Of a stretch of 64,000 nucleotides of DNA, positions 12,519-26,154 are shown one piece after another. The first letter of the stretch is position 1. Every line of letters begins with the position of its first letter. The notes below the pieces were generated by a model. The model ran no database searches and was not told the DNA's origin. It saw only the letters and a list, made by a program, of their open reading frames with translations. A program made the translations under genes and the position numbers. The stretch spans positions 186,001 to 250,000 of the forward strand of contig PQWQ01000020.1 of assembly GCA_002943765.1 (NCBI GenBank), given 5' to 3'. This stretch comes from Psoroptes ovis (taxonomy: Eukaryota; Arthropoda; Arachnida; Sarcoptiformes; Psoroptidae).

Positions 12519-15338
12519 TTATACAATCGGTTCATCATTGTTTTTAACATTATTTTGTCTTGATTGCTGCTGCTGCTGTTGTTGTTGATTATAATTCATA
12601 GTAAATAATTTAGATTTTTTCAATTTATGATTATGATCATATTTTTCATCGTTTGTCAGATTAATTAATGTGGTAGTTGTTGAATTTTGTTGTTGTGATT
12701 GCTTTTTACTTGTTGAATTTTTCATTTTCGGTTCATCAGTAATTTTATGGCCACCATTTAAAAACAATGATAGCTTTTCCGAGTCTTTACGTTGTTGCCG
12801 TTTGTTGTCAGGGTATTTTTTCCGATTATTGATTGTACCTTCTTCAACATCACCAAATATACCATCATCATCATCATCATCGTCATGATTGTCAGTGTTG
12901 TCATATTCATAATTATAATTGTTATTTTTAAAATTTTTATATTTTCCATTTTTTAAATTGCCATTTTTGTTATTTTTAACATTATTATTGTTGCTGACAT
13001 TTTTAGGATCATTATAATCATAATTATCATCATCAAAATAGCAATCATCATCATCTGAATTGTAAAGATTATCTCTTTCTTCATCATCATCTGATTCTGA
13101 TGGTCTTCGTACTGTTTGATACCAACGATTGGTTAAATCAGTCATTTGTGATTTACAATCTTTGACTTCCTGTTAATATGGGAAAAAATTTCAATAAAAA
13201 CAGATAATCAATGATATTTTGAAATACATACTTGATCAGTGAATATTCTTGTGAATATTGGCATCAAATATCTTGCATCGAATCGGACAAAACCTTTCAA
13301 ATTTGATTCATTTCGATAGCTAACCTCTAATTCTTCTTCAGTTAATTCTGATAAATGTTCAGTCTCGATTGCTTGTCCCATTTCTTGTGTTTTACTCAAA
13401 GTAATCAAGCGTTTTGATGATCTGGAGCCTCGACTTCGTCCACGACGACGATTTACAGAACGTTGACTATTATTTTTACCATTATGATTATTATTATTCA
13501 TTTTAATACGTTTACGACGATTCAAATATTTGAGAACTGGCATTGTTGAACTGCCTAATACAATTGTGGTGAATAATACAATGATCAATGTTGTTGTGAC
13601 GATAACACGACGTTTTTCTTCACCAAAATCTAAATGTAAAGCTAAAGCATATGCAATTGCACCACGTAAACCGCTAAACCACATTACAAACATCATTTTT
13701 TTCGATATTTTATGTTCACGAAAATAATTGACTAAATACGATAATGGATATATATTTACAGCACGTCCTATCAAACACAAAATTATTGACCATATAATCA
13801 ATGACCATTCTATTTTCATTTTGAAACTAAATATCGCTAATCCAAGATAAGCAAAAACACATGTTTCTGTTTAAATATAATAGAATGAATGAGTGAAAGT
13901 CATAAAATTAGCAACATGTAACATACCCGCAATGAAAGCTAGTGTCCTCAGTGTTTGCTGCATTGTAATCTGAGTAACTGGAGACAAATTAAAATGCCCA
14001 TAATGAGACATGACAACACCATTGAATAGAATAGCCATAATGCCAGATAAATGTAATCCTTCAGCTAAACCATATGGGGCATATATTAATATTAACATCA
14101 TACCAAATTCCAATGATGGATGTTTGCGTAGATCAATATATTTAAATATTAATGCTGCTAATAATGCAAATGCAGCGCCAATTACAGCTGAACCGAAAAA
14201 TACGATGAAAAAACGTACAAAACCATTGAAAATAGCAGTTGTGCCAGAAACACTTTCGTCAAGATGATTTAATTCTAAAGCTGTTGTTGCTAATACGATG
14301 GAAACAGCATCATTCAAGATACTTTCTCCAAATACCAACATGTTCAATATCGGATCTAAATTTAATGCATGAAATATTGCTAATGTTGCCACTGGATCAA
14401 CAGCCGATATTAATGAACCGAATGCAAAACTTTCTGTAAAACTCAATTTATACAATATATCGATTGCACCAAGAATATAAATACCACCACCAATTACAAA
14501 CGCCGATATTGATGTACCAATGATTGCGAAGACTAATATCGAGCCAATATTTTGGAAAAAATTACCTTTATGTAATGTATAGCCAGATTCATAAATAATA
14601 GGTGGTAATAAAATTAAGAAAAACATCGTCGGACTTAGTGTTTCTTCTTTCTATTAGATTGAAAAAAGGGATTAATATTGAATTAATAAAAAAAATCTGA
14701 ACGAAACATACCTTCCAATCGCCAAGATTATGACTAGACAATTTCATCACTAATCCAATGGCAGCACCTAAAAATACAACAGCTAAACTTTCAGGTATAT
14801 ATTGAAATTTAGTTTCCAATATGAAATGTATTAAAAATATGCAAGATGCAATCACTGACAACACGAAAAATATTGCCATCGATGAATGTCTTTCTTCTTC
14901 AGCTCCTTTATGCGGTAAATTGGGATCGATCGATACTTGTGTTGATGCTGTTTGACTAGTAGCAGTGCCATTCTCATTTTGGGTTTTGTTTGTGATGAAT
15001 GAATCATTCGATATCGTTGTTATTGTTGTTTCATTTAAATTCCAAATTAATGGCACCGTTGTATTATTTTCGATCGGAGATGCTATCGTTGCTATTTCAC
15101 TTATTTTTGTTGTTATTGTCGTTGTTGTTGATATATTTCGACTAGATTTATTCAACGTTGTTAGATTATTGAAAAATGATTGTGAAATTGTTGTATTATT
15201 GTTTAAATTATCATCACAGTTAATGAGTTGGACAATAAATAATAAATCATAAAGGATAATTATCGATTTCAACCAAATGGATGGCCAAAATTTAATTTTT
15301 TGTTGATGTTTAGCGATCATTTTTGACAATCGATACAT
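12519..15338 (-). CDS. SLC9A8: Sodium/hydrogen exchanger, NHE8 type
   Basis: Electroneutral Na+(K+)/H+ antiporter of Golgi, endosomal and apical membranes that controls lumen pH. Exons 15338-14712, 14650-13927, 13866-13232 and 13169-12519 join in phase to 878 aa. An N-terminal signal-like segment (residues about 18-40) precedes a long Thr/Asn/Ser-rich luminal stretch. Transmembrane segments then start at about residue 153. Family motifs: FFLILLPPIIYESGYTLHKG, FGSLISAVDPVATLAIF, GESILNDAVSIVL (transport residues N322-D323), and MMFVMWFSGLRGAIAYALAL. The cytosolic LSKTQEMGQAIETEHLSELT block is specific to NHE8. The C-terminal tail after LTNRWYQTVRRP carries about 190 extra Asn/Asp-rich residues absent from vertebrate NHE8. 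Confidence 0.95.
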
Positions 15339-18093
15339 GATTAGATTTGTTGCATTATAATAAATATTATTATTTTTGAAAAATGACTACATATCAAAAG
15401 GAAATTTTCTTGCCAATGATTATAAATATTTTGCCAACCAATTGATAGCCACTACAATATGTCCTTGATTATCATTAATTTCCCATAAATCTTTTGAATC
15501 AAGAATTTCAATTGTTCAACGAAAACAAACAAGTATGAATCGTACACACAGGAGTAGTCTTTATCTGTTCATGTTGATGATGATTTGAAATCATCTACAA
15601 AAAAAACTAAACAAAAATCTAATGAATAAAAATCATAATTAAAAAAAAATCAAAGAAAAAAATGTAAATATCCTTAAGATAAATAACAAATGAAAATGAA
15701 AAAAAAATAATAATAATAATAAGCGCTTGCGTATTTTTAAAAATAATTATCAATTTCACTGCATATTTCTTACAATTTTTTCTTTTGTTGGTAGATCAAA
15801 GATAATTTCTCCGAAAGAAATAATCATAAATCAATTAAAAATTATCAGCATTTTTTTTCCTTTTGTTCTAATCGTTGACATAATTTCTATTTCTGTCCTT
15901 TTCCTTAAAAATTTTCGACTAATTTCAATTGAAAAAAATGGGTTTAATTAAGCATAAAATGACTTACTGTTTTTATGTTGTCAAAAAATTTGAAATTTTA
16001 AATTGCTACAATTTAAAATAATGTGCAATTTACAAGCAATTATACATCTTAGATCTTGTGTCAAACTTCAAATAATTGGATAAGATTTTCAGAAATTTTC
16101 TTAAATCAAAGGATTAAAAAAAAGAGAAAAAAAATTCGAAAAAAGAATTCGAATAAACAAACGATTCCAGACATGTTCATAGACTATATGAATAGCTCCA
16201 AATTTTTTTTCAATGAATTTTTTTTTTTCTTTGGAATTTTAACATTTTGAAAGCGCGAAAGAAAAAAAGTGGGGAGGAGGAGGAGGAGGAGAATTAGAAA
16301 AATATAAATAAAAAATAATACGCGCCACTTTTTCATCAATAGTATTGGTTAAGCATGCATTGCATGTACGCTAATGCGCATGCTCAGCGGGGATTTTTCA
16401 TTGTTGTTGCTGCTGCTGCTATTTATTGTTGTTGCAATTTATATTGATGCTCAATTAAAATAATATATGTGTATATGTGTGTATATACAGAAATATAAAT
16501 AAATAAATAAACAAAATAAGCAATTTTTATTGTTTTGTTTTGTTTTTGAAACATCTTTGTTATTTAATAAATATAATCCAATATATGTGTATATTCTTTT
16601 GTTGTTGTTTACTCATATTTTTTTCGTATACAGCTGAATGAAATGATATGATATAAGAATTATCTCTTCTTGAAACAAAAGATTTATTAATTGTCAAATT
16701 CTATATACAAACAAACAACAACAACAACAAACGACGAATAATCAATGATATATTTGATTTTATGTCATCATCATCATAACTCTTTACTAAATGTGAAATA
16801 TCATTTGTTTCAAATCAATTCAATTCAATTCAATCATCGTTATCAATATAATATTTATATGAATAAAATATATAACGCGCGCATAAACACAAATAATGAT
16901 ATTTCATTGATGTTTATATATAATTTTATAATTTTTGTTTTGATATTTTCGTATATTATTCTTTCATATGATTCAACATTTCATTTCATCATTTTAAAAA
17001 ACCAACGAAGAAAAATTATCAATGATTTGTTTATCCTTCATATTGATTTAATCATCATCATCATTTCAGTAAATGCATGTAAGCAAATGTTGCTTTGAAA
17101 ACCAATTGAATCAATTTCCATGAATGAATTGCTTTATTCCATTAATTTTTTGAAATTTTAATTGTGCAATTTTTGATTTTATCAATTTGATCATCAATGA
17201 ATTTTAATTTGATATTTGAAACATCGATGAAACATAAACAACGGGTATTAATCGATAGCATCTATTCATGAGAATTCTGTTAATTCATTCTGATTTTTCA
17301 CAAAAATAAAATCACATGATTTCCATTTTTTTCAATTTTGATTCTGATTTTTCAAATTTTGTGTTTTACACATGCACACATTCATATTAGCAACAAACGA
17401 TTATTTTATTTATTTTAAATCGAAACTTTATTACGTCAAAATACATAAAAATCAACATACAATTCAACAATCATCATCATATCTAAAATTTAATATGTGA
17501 AACAATTCTTTCCAACGATTCATAAATCATTATGATTTTGATTCTGTTTTTATCTATGAATTAATTCGAAATATTATTGGAAAAAATAATAAATTTAAAA
17601 GGTTAGCATTTAATGCATCTATTTAAAATATTTATACATTCAAATTTCCATAAGCATCCAATCGTAACCAATAGTATTTTCCAATTGAAAAAACAATTTA
17701 AAATTTTTAAAACTTAACTCTTTTTATTTTGGTAAATAAAGGATTTCCATTGTTTGTTTGAGTGTTTTTTATTTATTTGAAAATTTAGAGCAAATGATGC
17801 GAAAATCCATAGAAAACTAGTAAATCAACTTTTATTATTTGCAATTTTTTCAATTAAATATAATTTTAAAATTTTTTCAAATGCAACTGATGATAATGAC
17901 CTTAAACTTGATAGAAAAATGAAAACGCGCGAAATTCAATTTTCGATCATATGATTTGACTCATTATTATTTTTTCTTTTTTTTTTTGATTAGAAATTAA
18001 TAATATGTCATAACGACATCGATTTCCTTTGATTTCGTCATACATACATTCGTACCAAAATTCGTTTCAATCTGGCTTCATTAAATTGTAAAA
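15339..18093. other. Gene-free interval between divergent SLC9A8 and ZNF341-type genes
   Basis: About 2.75 kb holding the promoters of both flanking genes. Notable items: a purine tract (GGAGGAGGAGGAGGAG) at about 16271-16292, a CGCGCCACTT patch at 16321, ATGCGCATG at 16374-16382, a GTGTATAT microsatellite near 16465-16490, and an ACAACA run near 16715. Short open frames here show no conserved features. Confidence 0.55.
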
Positions 18094-18460
18094 ATGTCTT
18101 CACATCATCATCATCATCATCATCTGCATCATCAACACCATCATTCACATACACATCATCATCAACAACCACAACAACAACAACAACATGTAGCATCATC
18201 ATCATTATCATCGACAACAATAACAACCACTGCCATAATATCCGGTCATGGAAACGAAGATGATGTCGGTAATGTTGTTGTGAATCAATCATCGAATCAA
18301 CATATGCAACAGCAACAATTATCACATGTGGTAACACTTGTTGGCACTGATCATCATCAAATGCAGCAACATATTATTCAACAACAACAACATGAACCAA
18401 GACAACAGCTAATACAACCATCAGAATCACATCAAATTCATCATCAACATGCTCATCATC

Positions 18461-18491
<31 letters not shown>

Positions 18492-21400
18492 CGACATGCA
18501 TCATAATCATCCACCACATCAACAACATCATCATCAATTGCAACGTTCTGCTTCGACAGGTTCCGAAATACAGTATCGATCATTGATCGATCAAACATCA
18601 AATTCGTTGCCATTGATTCAACAAACACCACAACAACAACAACAAGGTTAGTTTTGCCAAATCAATAGCCTTGTTTCATGCTTAATCGATTGAATTCATT
18701 TGCATTTTTTCAGTTATATATTCATTTGGTGATCATGTTGATGATGAAAATGATTTATTCGAATGTGGTAAATGTAAACAACATTTCTCATTTCTTAATG
18801 CATTCGTTCAGCATAAACGAATTTGTAATAGTCGATTACAGCAACAGCAGCAGCAGCAACAACAACAACAACATACTAAGAGCAGTATATCGTCAAGCAG
18901 TGAAAAATTATTAGCCGAAATTGAAATGCATCTAGGTATTGCATCAACATCGACATCATCATCATCATCGTCATCTATATCACAACCATCTATGCTACAA
19001 CATAACATCGGTAGTGGGCATATCCATCATCATTCACATCATTCATTAGGGAAATCAATTTTGTCAGCATCATCGACCAATTCATCTCCATTATTGATAC
19101 CGACTAACAATGAATCACCAACTACAATGATTGGAACTGTTCAAGGATCAAATAGTAGTACTATTAATAATGATCTTAATTTGATGAACAGACATTTAGT
19201 TCACGCAAATCGCTCATCACCTTCTATCGATTCATTAAATGGATCATCCATTAATGTGAACAGTATTCTACCTGATAATGACTTACTTTCATTGACATCT
19301 TCTTTGGATGCAAATATGATAGCCAGCATTGGTAATTCAATTTCACCTTCATCATTGCTTCATCTTCAAGGTGGTGATGTTAGCTCTAATACTGATGATT
19401 TTGCACAATTTGCACATATTAATCATGGATTAGATGCAGCTTCTGAAACTAATTTAAACGATATCAATCAACAATCAAGATCGACCCCTATGGGTTCATT
19501 GTATAGTGTCACTGCACCATCGTCGAATGGAACATCGAATGACCAAACGCATTCAATGCTAATATCTTCATCCCTATCAAACAATACAAGTGTTCATATG
19601 CAACAATCACAGCAATCTGTTAATGTGATTAATTTCATGAATTCGATGCACAACACTTCTCCGACATCATTCACATCATTTATGCAGAATATATCTTCTA
19701 CAGATATGAATGATGCAAATAATATTGGAGCAAGTGTTTCATCTTCATCATCTTCATTGCTCAAAACATCATTCGATACAATGGATATTAATTCTAATGA
19801 TAATAATTCGATTGGATCTCCTTCTCGTTTTCTTAATTTACCTCCGCCATCATCAACGCCAAGTAGTATTATCGAACATCGGCCTAATCAAATTAGTGCC
19901 GCTGTACGATCAACGCAAACCACTTCATCAATTTCGACAAATATTCAAATCGCAAACAAACCAGAACAACAAACAATGAATGTGATACATCATCATTCTC
20001 AGCCTCATCAACAACCGCAACAACAACAACATTCCCAGCAGCAATCACAGACTCCAATAATTAATCAAAATGTTGTTAATAATGATAATAACAACAAAAT
20101 TCATTCACAAACATCGAATACATCAAATCAATTTGTTGAGAAAAAGCAACAATCATCACAGATGACGACCATAACAAATCATAACCAAAACATGGAGCTA
20201 TTCAAATGCAACTTTTGTGATCGTAATTAATTCATTTTTCTTCTTTTTAATTGCATTCAAATAATATTTTGTTTCATTTATTTAGGTTCATATACTAAAA
20301 GCATAGAATTGGCCAATCATATGCCTTGTCATACTGGCGAAAAACCATATCAATGTTGTATATGTGGCAAAGCATTTGGACAAAAAAGTATGTGACTGTC
20401 AAATATTTATGATTGTCTATAACTAATCAATGTTTAAACAACAGATAATCTCCGTAAACATATCATGACACATAAAGTATCGAAAGAACAATATCAAACA
20501 GCATATAAAACATCGGTTGATCAATCATTGAAAAATAATCCGAATGCTGGAAAAGTTAAATCACAATCGAAATCACAAACATCATCGGCTAATGTTGCAC
20601 AAACAAATCAATCAAAAATTTCAGATACAACAGCAAAAACAGCTACAATAAAAAATGAAACTGTCATTTATATTTGTCCAATGAAATGTGGTTTCACCAA
20701 TGAAAATTTTGAATCATTAAGAATGCATTGTATTAATAATCATCCGAATCAATTCAATAATAATTCAATTATTCAAATTGCATCAGCTGATTTAAATCTA
20801 CAGCAACAGCAGCAGCAACAACAATCACAAACACAACAAAATAATTCGAATGCAAATTGTTTATCGACAAATGAAACTAACAGTTCAAAATCTAGTCAAA
20901 ACAATAATAATAATAACAATCAAACAAATCAAATAGATGTCAAACAAGAAATATCAAGTGATAATGCCACCTTTCTCAAAACACCAATAACAGCCACAAA
21001 TCAACAACAATCATCATCGAATCAATCTGGCCAAGTTCAACAACAATCACAGCAGCAAACAGCATCAGAATTAAAAACAAAAGAAGAATTTACTTGTCCA
21101 GTGTCTAATTGTGGATTTACAAGTAAAAAAGAGACCGAATTTAAAATGCATTGTGTTGATCATACGGTTGCAAATGATGAAAATATAAGATATCGTTGTA
21201 CAGCTAATGATTGTAAAGAAGTTTATAATAATGTTGAATCATTTATCAAACATCTTCAATCGCATGATAAAGCTTCAGGCAACGCTGAAGCGGAGCCAAG
21301 TGGTTCATCCGAAACGATCAAATCAAAATCAAGGTATTTATACATTGTTGTGATGATGATGATGATCGAATTCAAATATTTATTTTTGTCCATACAGGAT

Positions 21401-23096
21401 ATATCGATGTTCAATTTGTTTGAATCGTTATAAAACAGAAAATGCATTGGAAAATCATAAAGCGACAACATCTCATCATTATCCATGTCAACATTGCAAT
21501 AAAATTTTTTCTTGTGAACGATATCTACGCCGGCATTTATTGACGCATGGTGATGGATTATTTATTTGTAAATTTTGTGATAAATCATTCAAAACAGCCA
21601 ACTATCTAAAAGTTCATTTGATAATTCATACTGGTGAAAAACCATTTGCATGCAAAATTTGTGATGCAGCTTTCAATCGTCGAGATAAACTCAAACGACA
21701 TGAATTGGTTCATGATCCAATCAAACGTTATAAATGTCCTATGAATAATAATGGATGTAAACGAGAATTTAATAGGCCAGATAAATTAAAGGCGCATATA
21801 TTAACGCATTCAGGCGTAAAGCCTTATCAGGTAAATATTGATTGTATTCAAAATAATTGTATCATTAATCAAATTTTTTTAAAATCAATTCTCAAGTGTA
21901 CAATGTGTGCTCGTTCATTTACGAGGCGAGCTCATCTTCGTGAACATAGTAAAATACATCAAGATGTGATCACTGCTATCATAAAAGCAAACACAGAAAC
22001 AAAGGAATCAACTAACGCATCGACAAATAAAACAAATTCTTCGGATAAAAATACAGTATTAGATAATACCGATTCATCATGTCAAATGATTGTCGCATCG
22101 GAACAAGATAAATCTCATTTGGTTTTACAAAAAGATACCACAAATAATCAGACTGTGATGTCAACATTATCATCAACAAATAATAATAATGATGTCAAAT
22201 TGTTGAGCAAACAAGAAAATCAATCATTTAATGATAATAACAAAGAATCAACAATCGATATTCAACAAAGTAAATCGAATGTTGGTTCCATACAAACGAT
22301 TTCGAATACGAATACAAATAATAATACCACTAATAATAATAAGAACAGTATTATTCTATTAACTGGTCCTATTACTTCGTCTAGTAATGATCAGAATCAA
22401 CAACAACAACAAAAACAACCAGTGATTCCGTCCACGGATCCTACACACTTACAATCAACTTCATCATCATCATCCACAATGACTACCTCAACATCATCAT
22501 CATCATCTAATCCACAAAGACCAATTATACAGTATCATAATGATAATAATAATACTCAACAAAAGCTATTGACCCCTGTAAATAATAATAATCATAATAA
22601 TAGCACAACAACAACAGCTACAACTACCGGTACACCATTTCAAACATATATTCTCCTTTATTCATGTCCAGTTTGTGATGCTTATTTTCTGAAAGAAGAT
22701 GAAATTAAAACACATAAATGTTGTGCTAATCAAGCTGCAACAACCAATGATAATTCTACAAATAACACTAATAATAATAATAATAGACAGCATTCACAAT
22801 CTTTGATTGTTTCTGTAGATCAAACATCAAATAATCATAATAATAATAATAAAAATCATGAGGATATAGGTTGTAATGATAACAATAATAATAATAATAG
22901 CCACCGAATCAATAATACAGTAGCAATCAATACAAAATCTACGACATCAATAACAAATACTTCACAAGCTACAACATTAATCACTAAAAATACGAATACA
23001 TCATCATCAACAACATCGACATCATCATCATCATCATATGTGAATTCATCCGAAATTTGTAATATAAAAATTGAAGTTGAAGATGCTTCAATTTAA
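18094..23096 (+). CDS. ZNF341: C2H2 zinc-finger transcription factor, ZNF341 type
   Basis: Nuclear DNA-binding protein of 1561 aa. Exons 18094-18646, 18714-20222, 20286-20387, 20445-21333, 21398-21830 and 21897-23096 join in phase. A His/Gln-rich N-terminus is followed by a lone first finger (CGKCKQHFSFLNAFVQHKR), which matches the CGKCKKQF..AF..HKR finger at the same place in vertebrate ZNF341. A roughly 430-residue Ser/Asn/Gln linker, paired fingers with HTGEKPYQCCICGKAFGQK, and the conserved tandem array come next. The array includes CSICLNRYKTENALENHKAT, CERYLRRHLLTHG, FNRRDKLKRHELVHDP, EFNRPDKLKAHILTHSGVKP and SFTRRAHLREH, in the same order as ZNF341. A further finger (CPVCDAYFLKEDEIKTHKC) lies near the C-terminus. 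Human ZNF341 activates STAT1 and STAT3 transcription; the mite target is unknown. Confidence 0.9.
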
Positions 23097-23513
23097 AAAA
23101 AAAAACAAACAACTTGACAAATATACATATTCATTCATCAATATTAATGAATTAATTAATTATTTTAGCCTGTTATAAATCCGTCCAAAACGAAAAAAAA
23201 AACTAAACGAAACGAAACATTTATTCTTATTTTATTTTTCAAAAAATGAAATTATATTTACTATGTGTAATGATATATTGATAATAAGAAAAACAATGAT
23301 AATTTCAAGAAAAACAATGAAAAAACAAATGCTGCAGCATGTATTAATATTTATTCTTATATTTGGTAATGAAAAATTTCATTCATTTATTTTACTATGA
23401 GTTTTTTTCTATTTTGATTTGATGAAATTATTAAGAAGAAAAATTATAAACGATTGATACGATGAAAAAAGAAAATCGAATCAATAATTATATTAGCTGA
23501 TTTTATATATTTT
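23097..23513. other. Intergenic between convergent 3' ends
   Basis: About 420 bp separating the ZNF341-type stop from the tafazzin stop. AT-rich 3' flanks with several AATAAA-like strings; nothing coding. Confidence 0.5.
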
Positions 23514-24814
23514 TCAATCATCATTTTCATGTTGACTAAAATGAAGGGCCTTTGTTTTGGCTGCTAATATATTCAATTCTTTTTCTAAAAATTTCATTAA
23601 TCGTATACGTTTTTCGGTAAGACTAATCGATGATAATGATTTCAGACGTAGTGCTGTATTTTCATTTTGATTATTATTATTGCTATTATTGTTATTATCA
23701 TCAAAATCATTATCTTGTTGTGTAAATAATTGTATTAAAAAATTTCTATCAATACGTATTGGTCCTTCAGGCCTTATCAAAAATGTAACATGTTTAAATA
23801 TTCTTGGTACATACGGTTTTTTGGTTGGTAATACATCATCCATACCAATATGATACATTGGTAATACATCCACTTCGGGTAATGCTTTATCCGATGAATG
23901 ATTGTTATCGATTTCCGATGGTAAATCATCCATACTTTGATCAATTCGATTATATTCATCATCATTTTCTTTACCTTCAGATAATACATGATCAATGATT
24001 AAACGAGCAATACCCCATTTTAGTGAATAAGAATGATTAGTATTATTTGATTTATTGACTAGTTGTTGTCGTTCATGATCATAATTATCATAATCAAATT
24101 TCAATAAATTCGGATCTGCATTTTCAGGTCTTGGTATGACTTTGCCTTCAGGAAAAAAATGTATCCAGCAACCATTACTCATCAATCTTGATGCATAATC
24201 CATTGCTGGTTGATAGATTCCTTTTTTATTCAAAAAAAAAAAATTCGATGAATAATTAATTGATCAAAAACAAATGAAATGAAAATGAAAATACCTTCAC
24301 CACGTACGACTGGAAATGTTTTGCCTAATGCAAAAAATGTAATATTAAATTTTGAATTGAAACAAATTTCAGCTGCAGCTGATGTCCATCTTAAACGATT
24401 AGAATTCAATAACCAATTTAATGGTAATAATGAACCCCATATTAATGGATCATCCATACAACTGGTATGATTACAATATGTTATCAATGGTCTTTTTTTA
24501 ATATTCATCGTTGATGATGATGATGATGATGATTTGAATAATGATAAATAATTATTATTAATTGCATCTAACAATATATTTGCATTATAAACAGTACTTT
24601 TATTTACAATATTCATCCAAAATTTACTAAATATACCGACAGCTGGTATAACAATACGTGTACCGATTGACCAATTAAGCGTTGGATTTTTCGGATCACC
24701 ACTTAATATCGGTGGCCATTTATATTTTTTTATTATTTGTTTTGTTTCATTATTGCTCAATACATTTGTTTGATGATATTGTTGTTGATGTGTTTGTGGA
24801 TGTTTGGATGTCAT
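23514..24814 (-). CDS. TAZ: Tafazzin, cardiolipin-remodelling transacylase
   Basis: Mitochondrial membrane-associated phospholipid-lysophospholipid transacylase that remodels cardiolipin. Exons 24814-24295 and 24220-23514 join in phase to 408 aa; an upstream in-frame ATG at 24868 would add 18 residues. The acyltransferase HX4D motif is NHTSCMDDP (H116, D121), followed by the tafazzin-specific AAEICF..FFALGKTFPVVRGEGIYQ and HFFPEGKV blocks. VLPMYHIGMDDVLP and RPEGPIRID are also characteristic. The protein is longer than the usual ~260-290 aa because of Asn-rich insertions, one between WGIARLI and LPEVDVLPM and one near the C-terminus. It converges with the zinc-finger gene. Confidence 0.94.
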
Positions 24815-24868
24815 GATATCATTAATATTTAATGAAAACAAATTTAATTCAACTTGAAATATGATCAA

Positions 24869-25278
24869 ATATTCTACATTTTAACGTAATTTATTAATTA
24901 TATCGATCTAAATGAAAAAAAAAGAATGAAAAAACATGTTTAACATGCATGCAACATTTTACATAGACTTTCACTCTTGCTCAAGATGTTTGCTATTGAA
25001 ATACTATGAAAAACTAATAATAAATAAATACATCTATTCATGTCTAACGTATTGAATTTGAATTATTAAATTTCAATTTTTTTGAAGTATTATTATAGAA
25101 AAATTGGATGAATGAATGAGAAATATTAGTTATTTCATATTAAAATATTGTACTTTATTTACAAAATATATAATTAATTAATTAATATATCAAATATTGA
25201 CAAAATAATTAAAAGAAAAAAATTAGAATGAATGAATGGAATTGTAAATATATAATTGAAAAATGTAATATCAAAATG
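24869..25278. other. Intergenic, no gene seen
   Basis: About 410 bp between the tafazzin 5' end and the 3' end of the next minus-strand gene. It is AT-rich, with a TTAATTAATTAATTAAT stretch near 25170-25185. Confidence 0.5.
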
Positions 25279-26154
25279 TCAAAGAGCAATATTTTCAATA
25301 TAATCATTATTATTATTGTGATTATTATTATTATTATGAAAATTATCGGAATTAACAATATTATTATCACTATTATTTGTTGATATATTATTCAATAATT
25401 GATTATCTTCAATATTTCTTCTTTGTTGATAATTTAATAGTCCTAAACGACGAGCATAATATTCGAGTAAACCATAACGAATCCCGTAATAATAAATTAG
25501 AAATATTATGAAACCAACGATTGATACGATGCTCGATATTCCCATAATTAGTCCTTTATTTGGAATAGAATAAAAATTAATAAATAATTATGATCTATGA
25601 AATCATTTACATACGGAATTTTGAATGATTATCATGATCGTCAGAATCAAGATGTGATAAATGATCACTTTTTGCTATTTGATCTAGCAGTGAATGTTTT
25701 GCATTGTTTCGTTTACATTTATCAATATTACGGCAAATACATCGGCCAATTTTTTGTCCCCTTGGTAAATGATTAAATAAATGGCTATCATCAAGTTTGA
25801 TTTTATTATTATTATTATCATTATTATCATCATTAGTGTTTAATTCGGTGCAATCTTCATCATCATTACACCTGTATAATTGACCGATTATACAAAATGT
25901 TGATAATTCATCAATATTTAAATCTTCAAATGCTAAAAAATGATAAATGATTAGAAAAGTTCATTGTAAATTATGTTCAAAACACACTTACCATTATTTG
26001 AAAATATTTGAGATGATATAATAATCAAAATCAATAAAATGATCACAGAATTTAAAACATGATAATAATTTTTATTATTTTGGGAATAAATGACCAGATT
26101 CATTGCTTTCATTGATTTTATATTGAATCGATGATTTTTATTCTTTTTTTTCAT
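25279..26154 (-). CDS. Small type I membrane protein with a Cys-rich ectodomain
   Basis: Three exons, 26154-25992, 25932-25615 and 25553-25279, join in phase to 251 aa. I do not recognise the family. Residues about 32-50 (VLNSVIILLILIIISSQIF) form a signal sequence. The ectodomain has six Cys, in the order CIIGQLYRCNDDEDC and then GRCICRNIDKC. The spacing is like EB/EGF-like mini-modules of arthropod surface proteins, with an Asp/Asn insert between the two halves. A transmembrane segment (MGISSIVSIVGFIIFLIYYY) follows near residue 165, then a cytoplasmic Asn/His-rich tail. This suggests a cell-surface protein. A protein of similar plan is encoded at 50423-50938. Confidence 0.68.

Noticed and set aside
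16745..17098. 117-codon plus-strand open frame in the SLC9A8/ZNF341 interval
   Set aside because: Ile/Asn/His-rich translation typical of AT-rich non-coding DNA; several Met but no domain or splice context.
18038..18631. Minus-strand open frames opposite the first ZNF341 exon (Val/Asp-rich and Val/Ala-rich)
   Set aside because: Antisense shadows of CAT/CAA repeat coding sequence.
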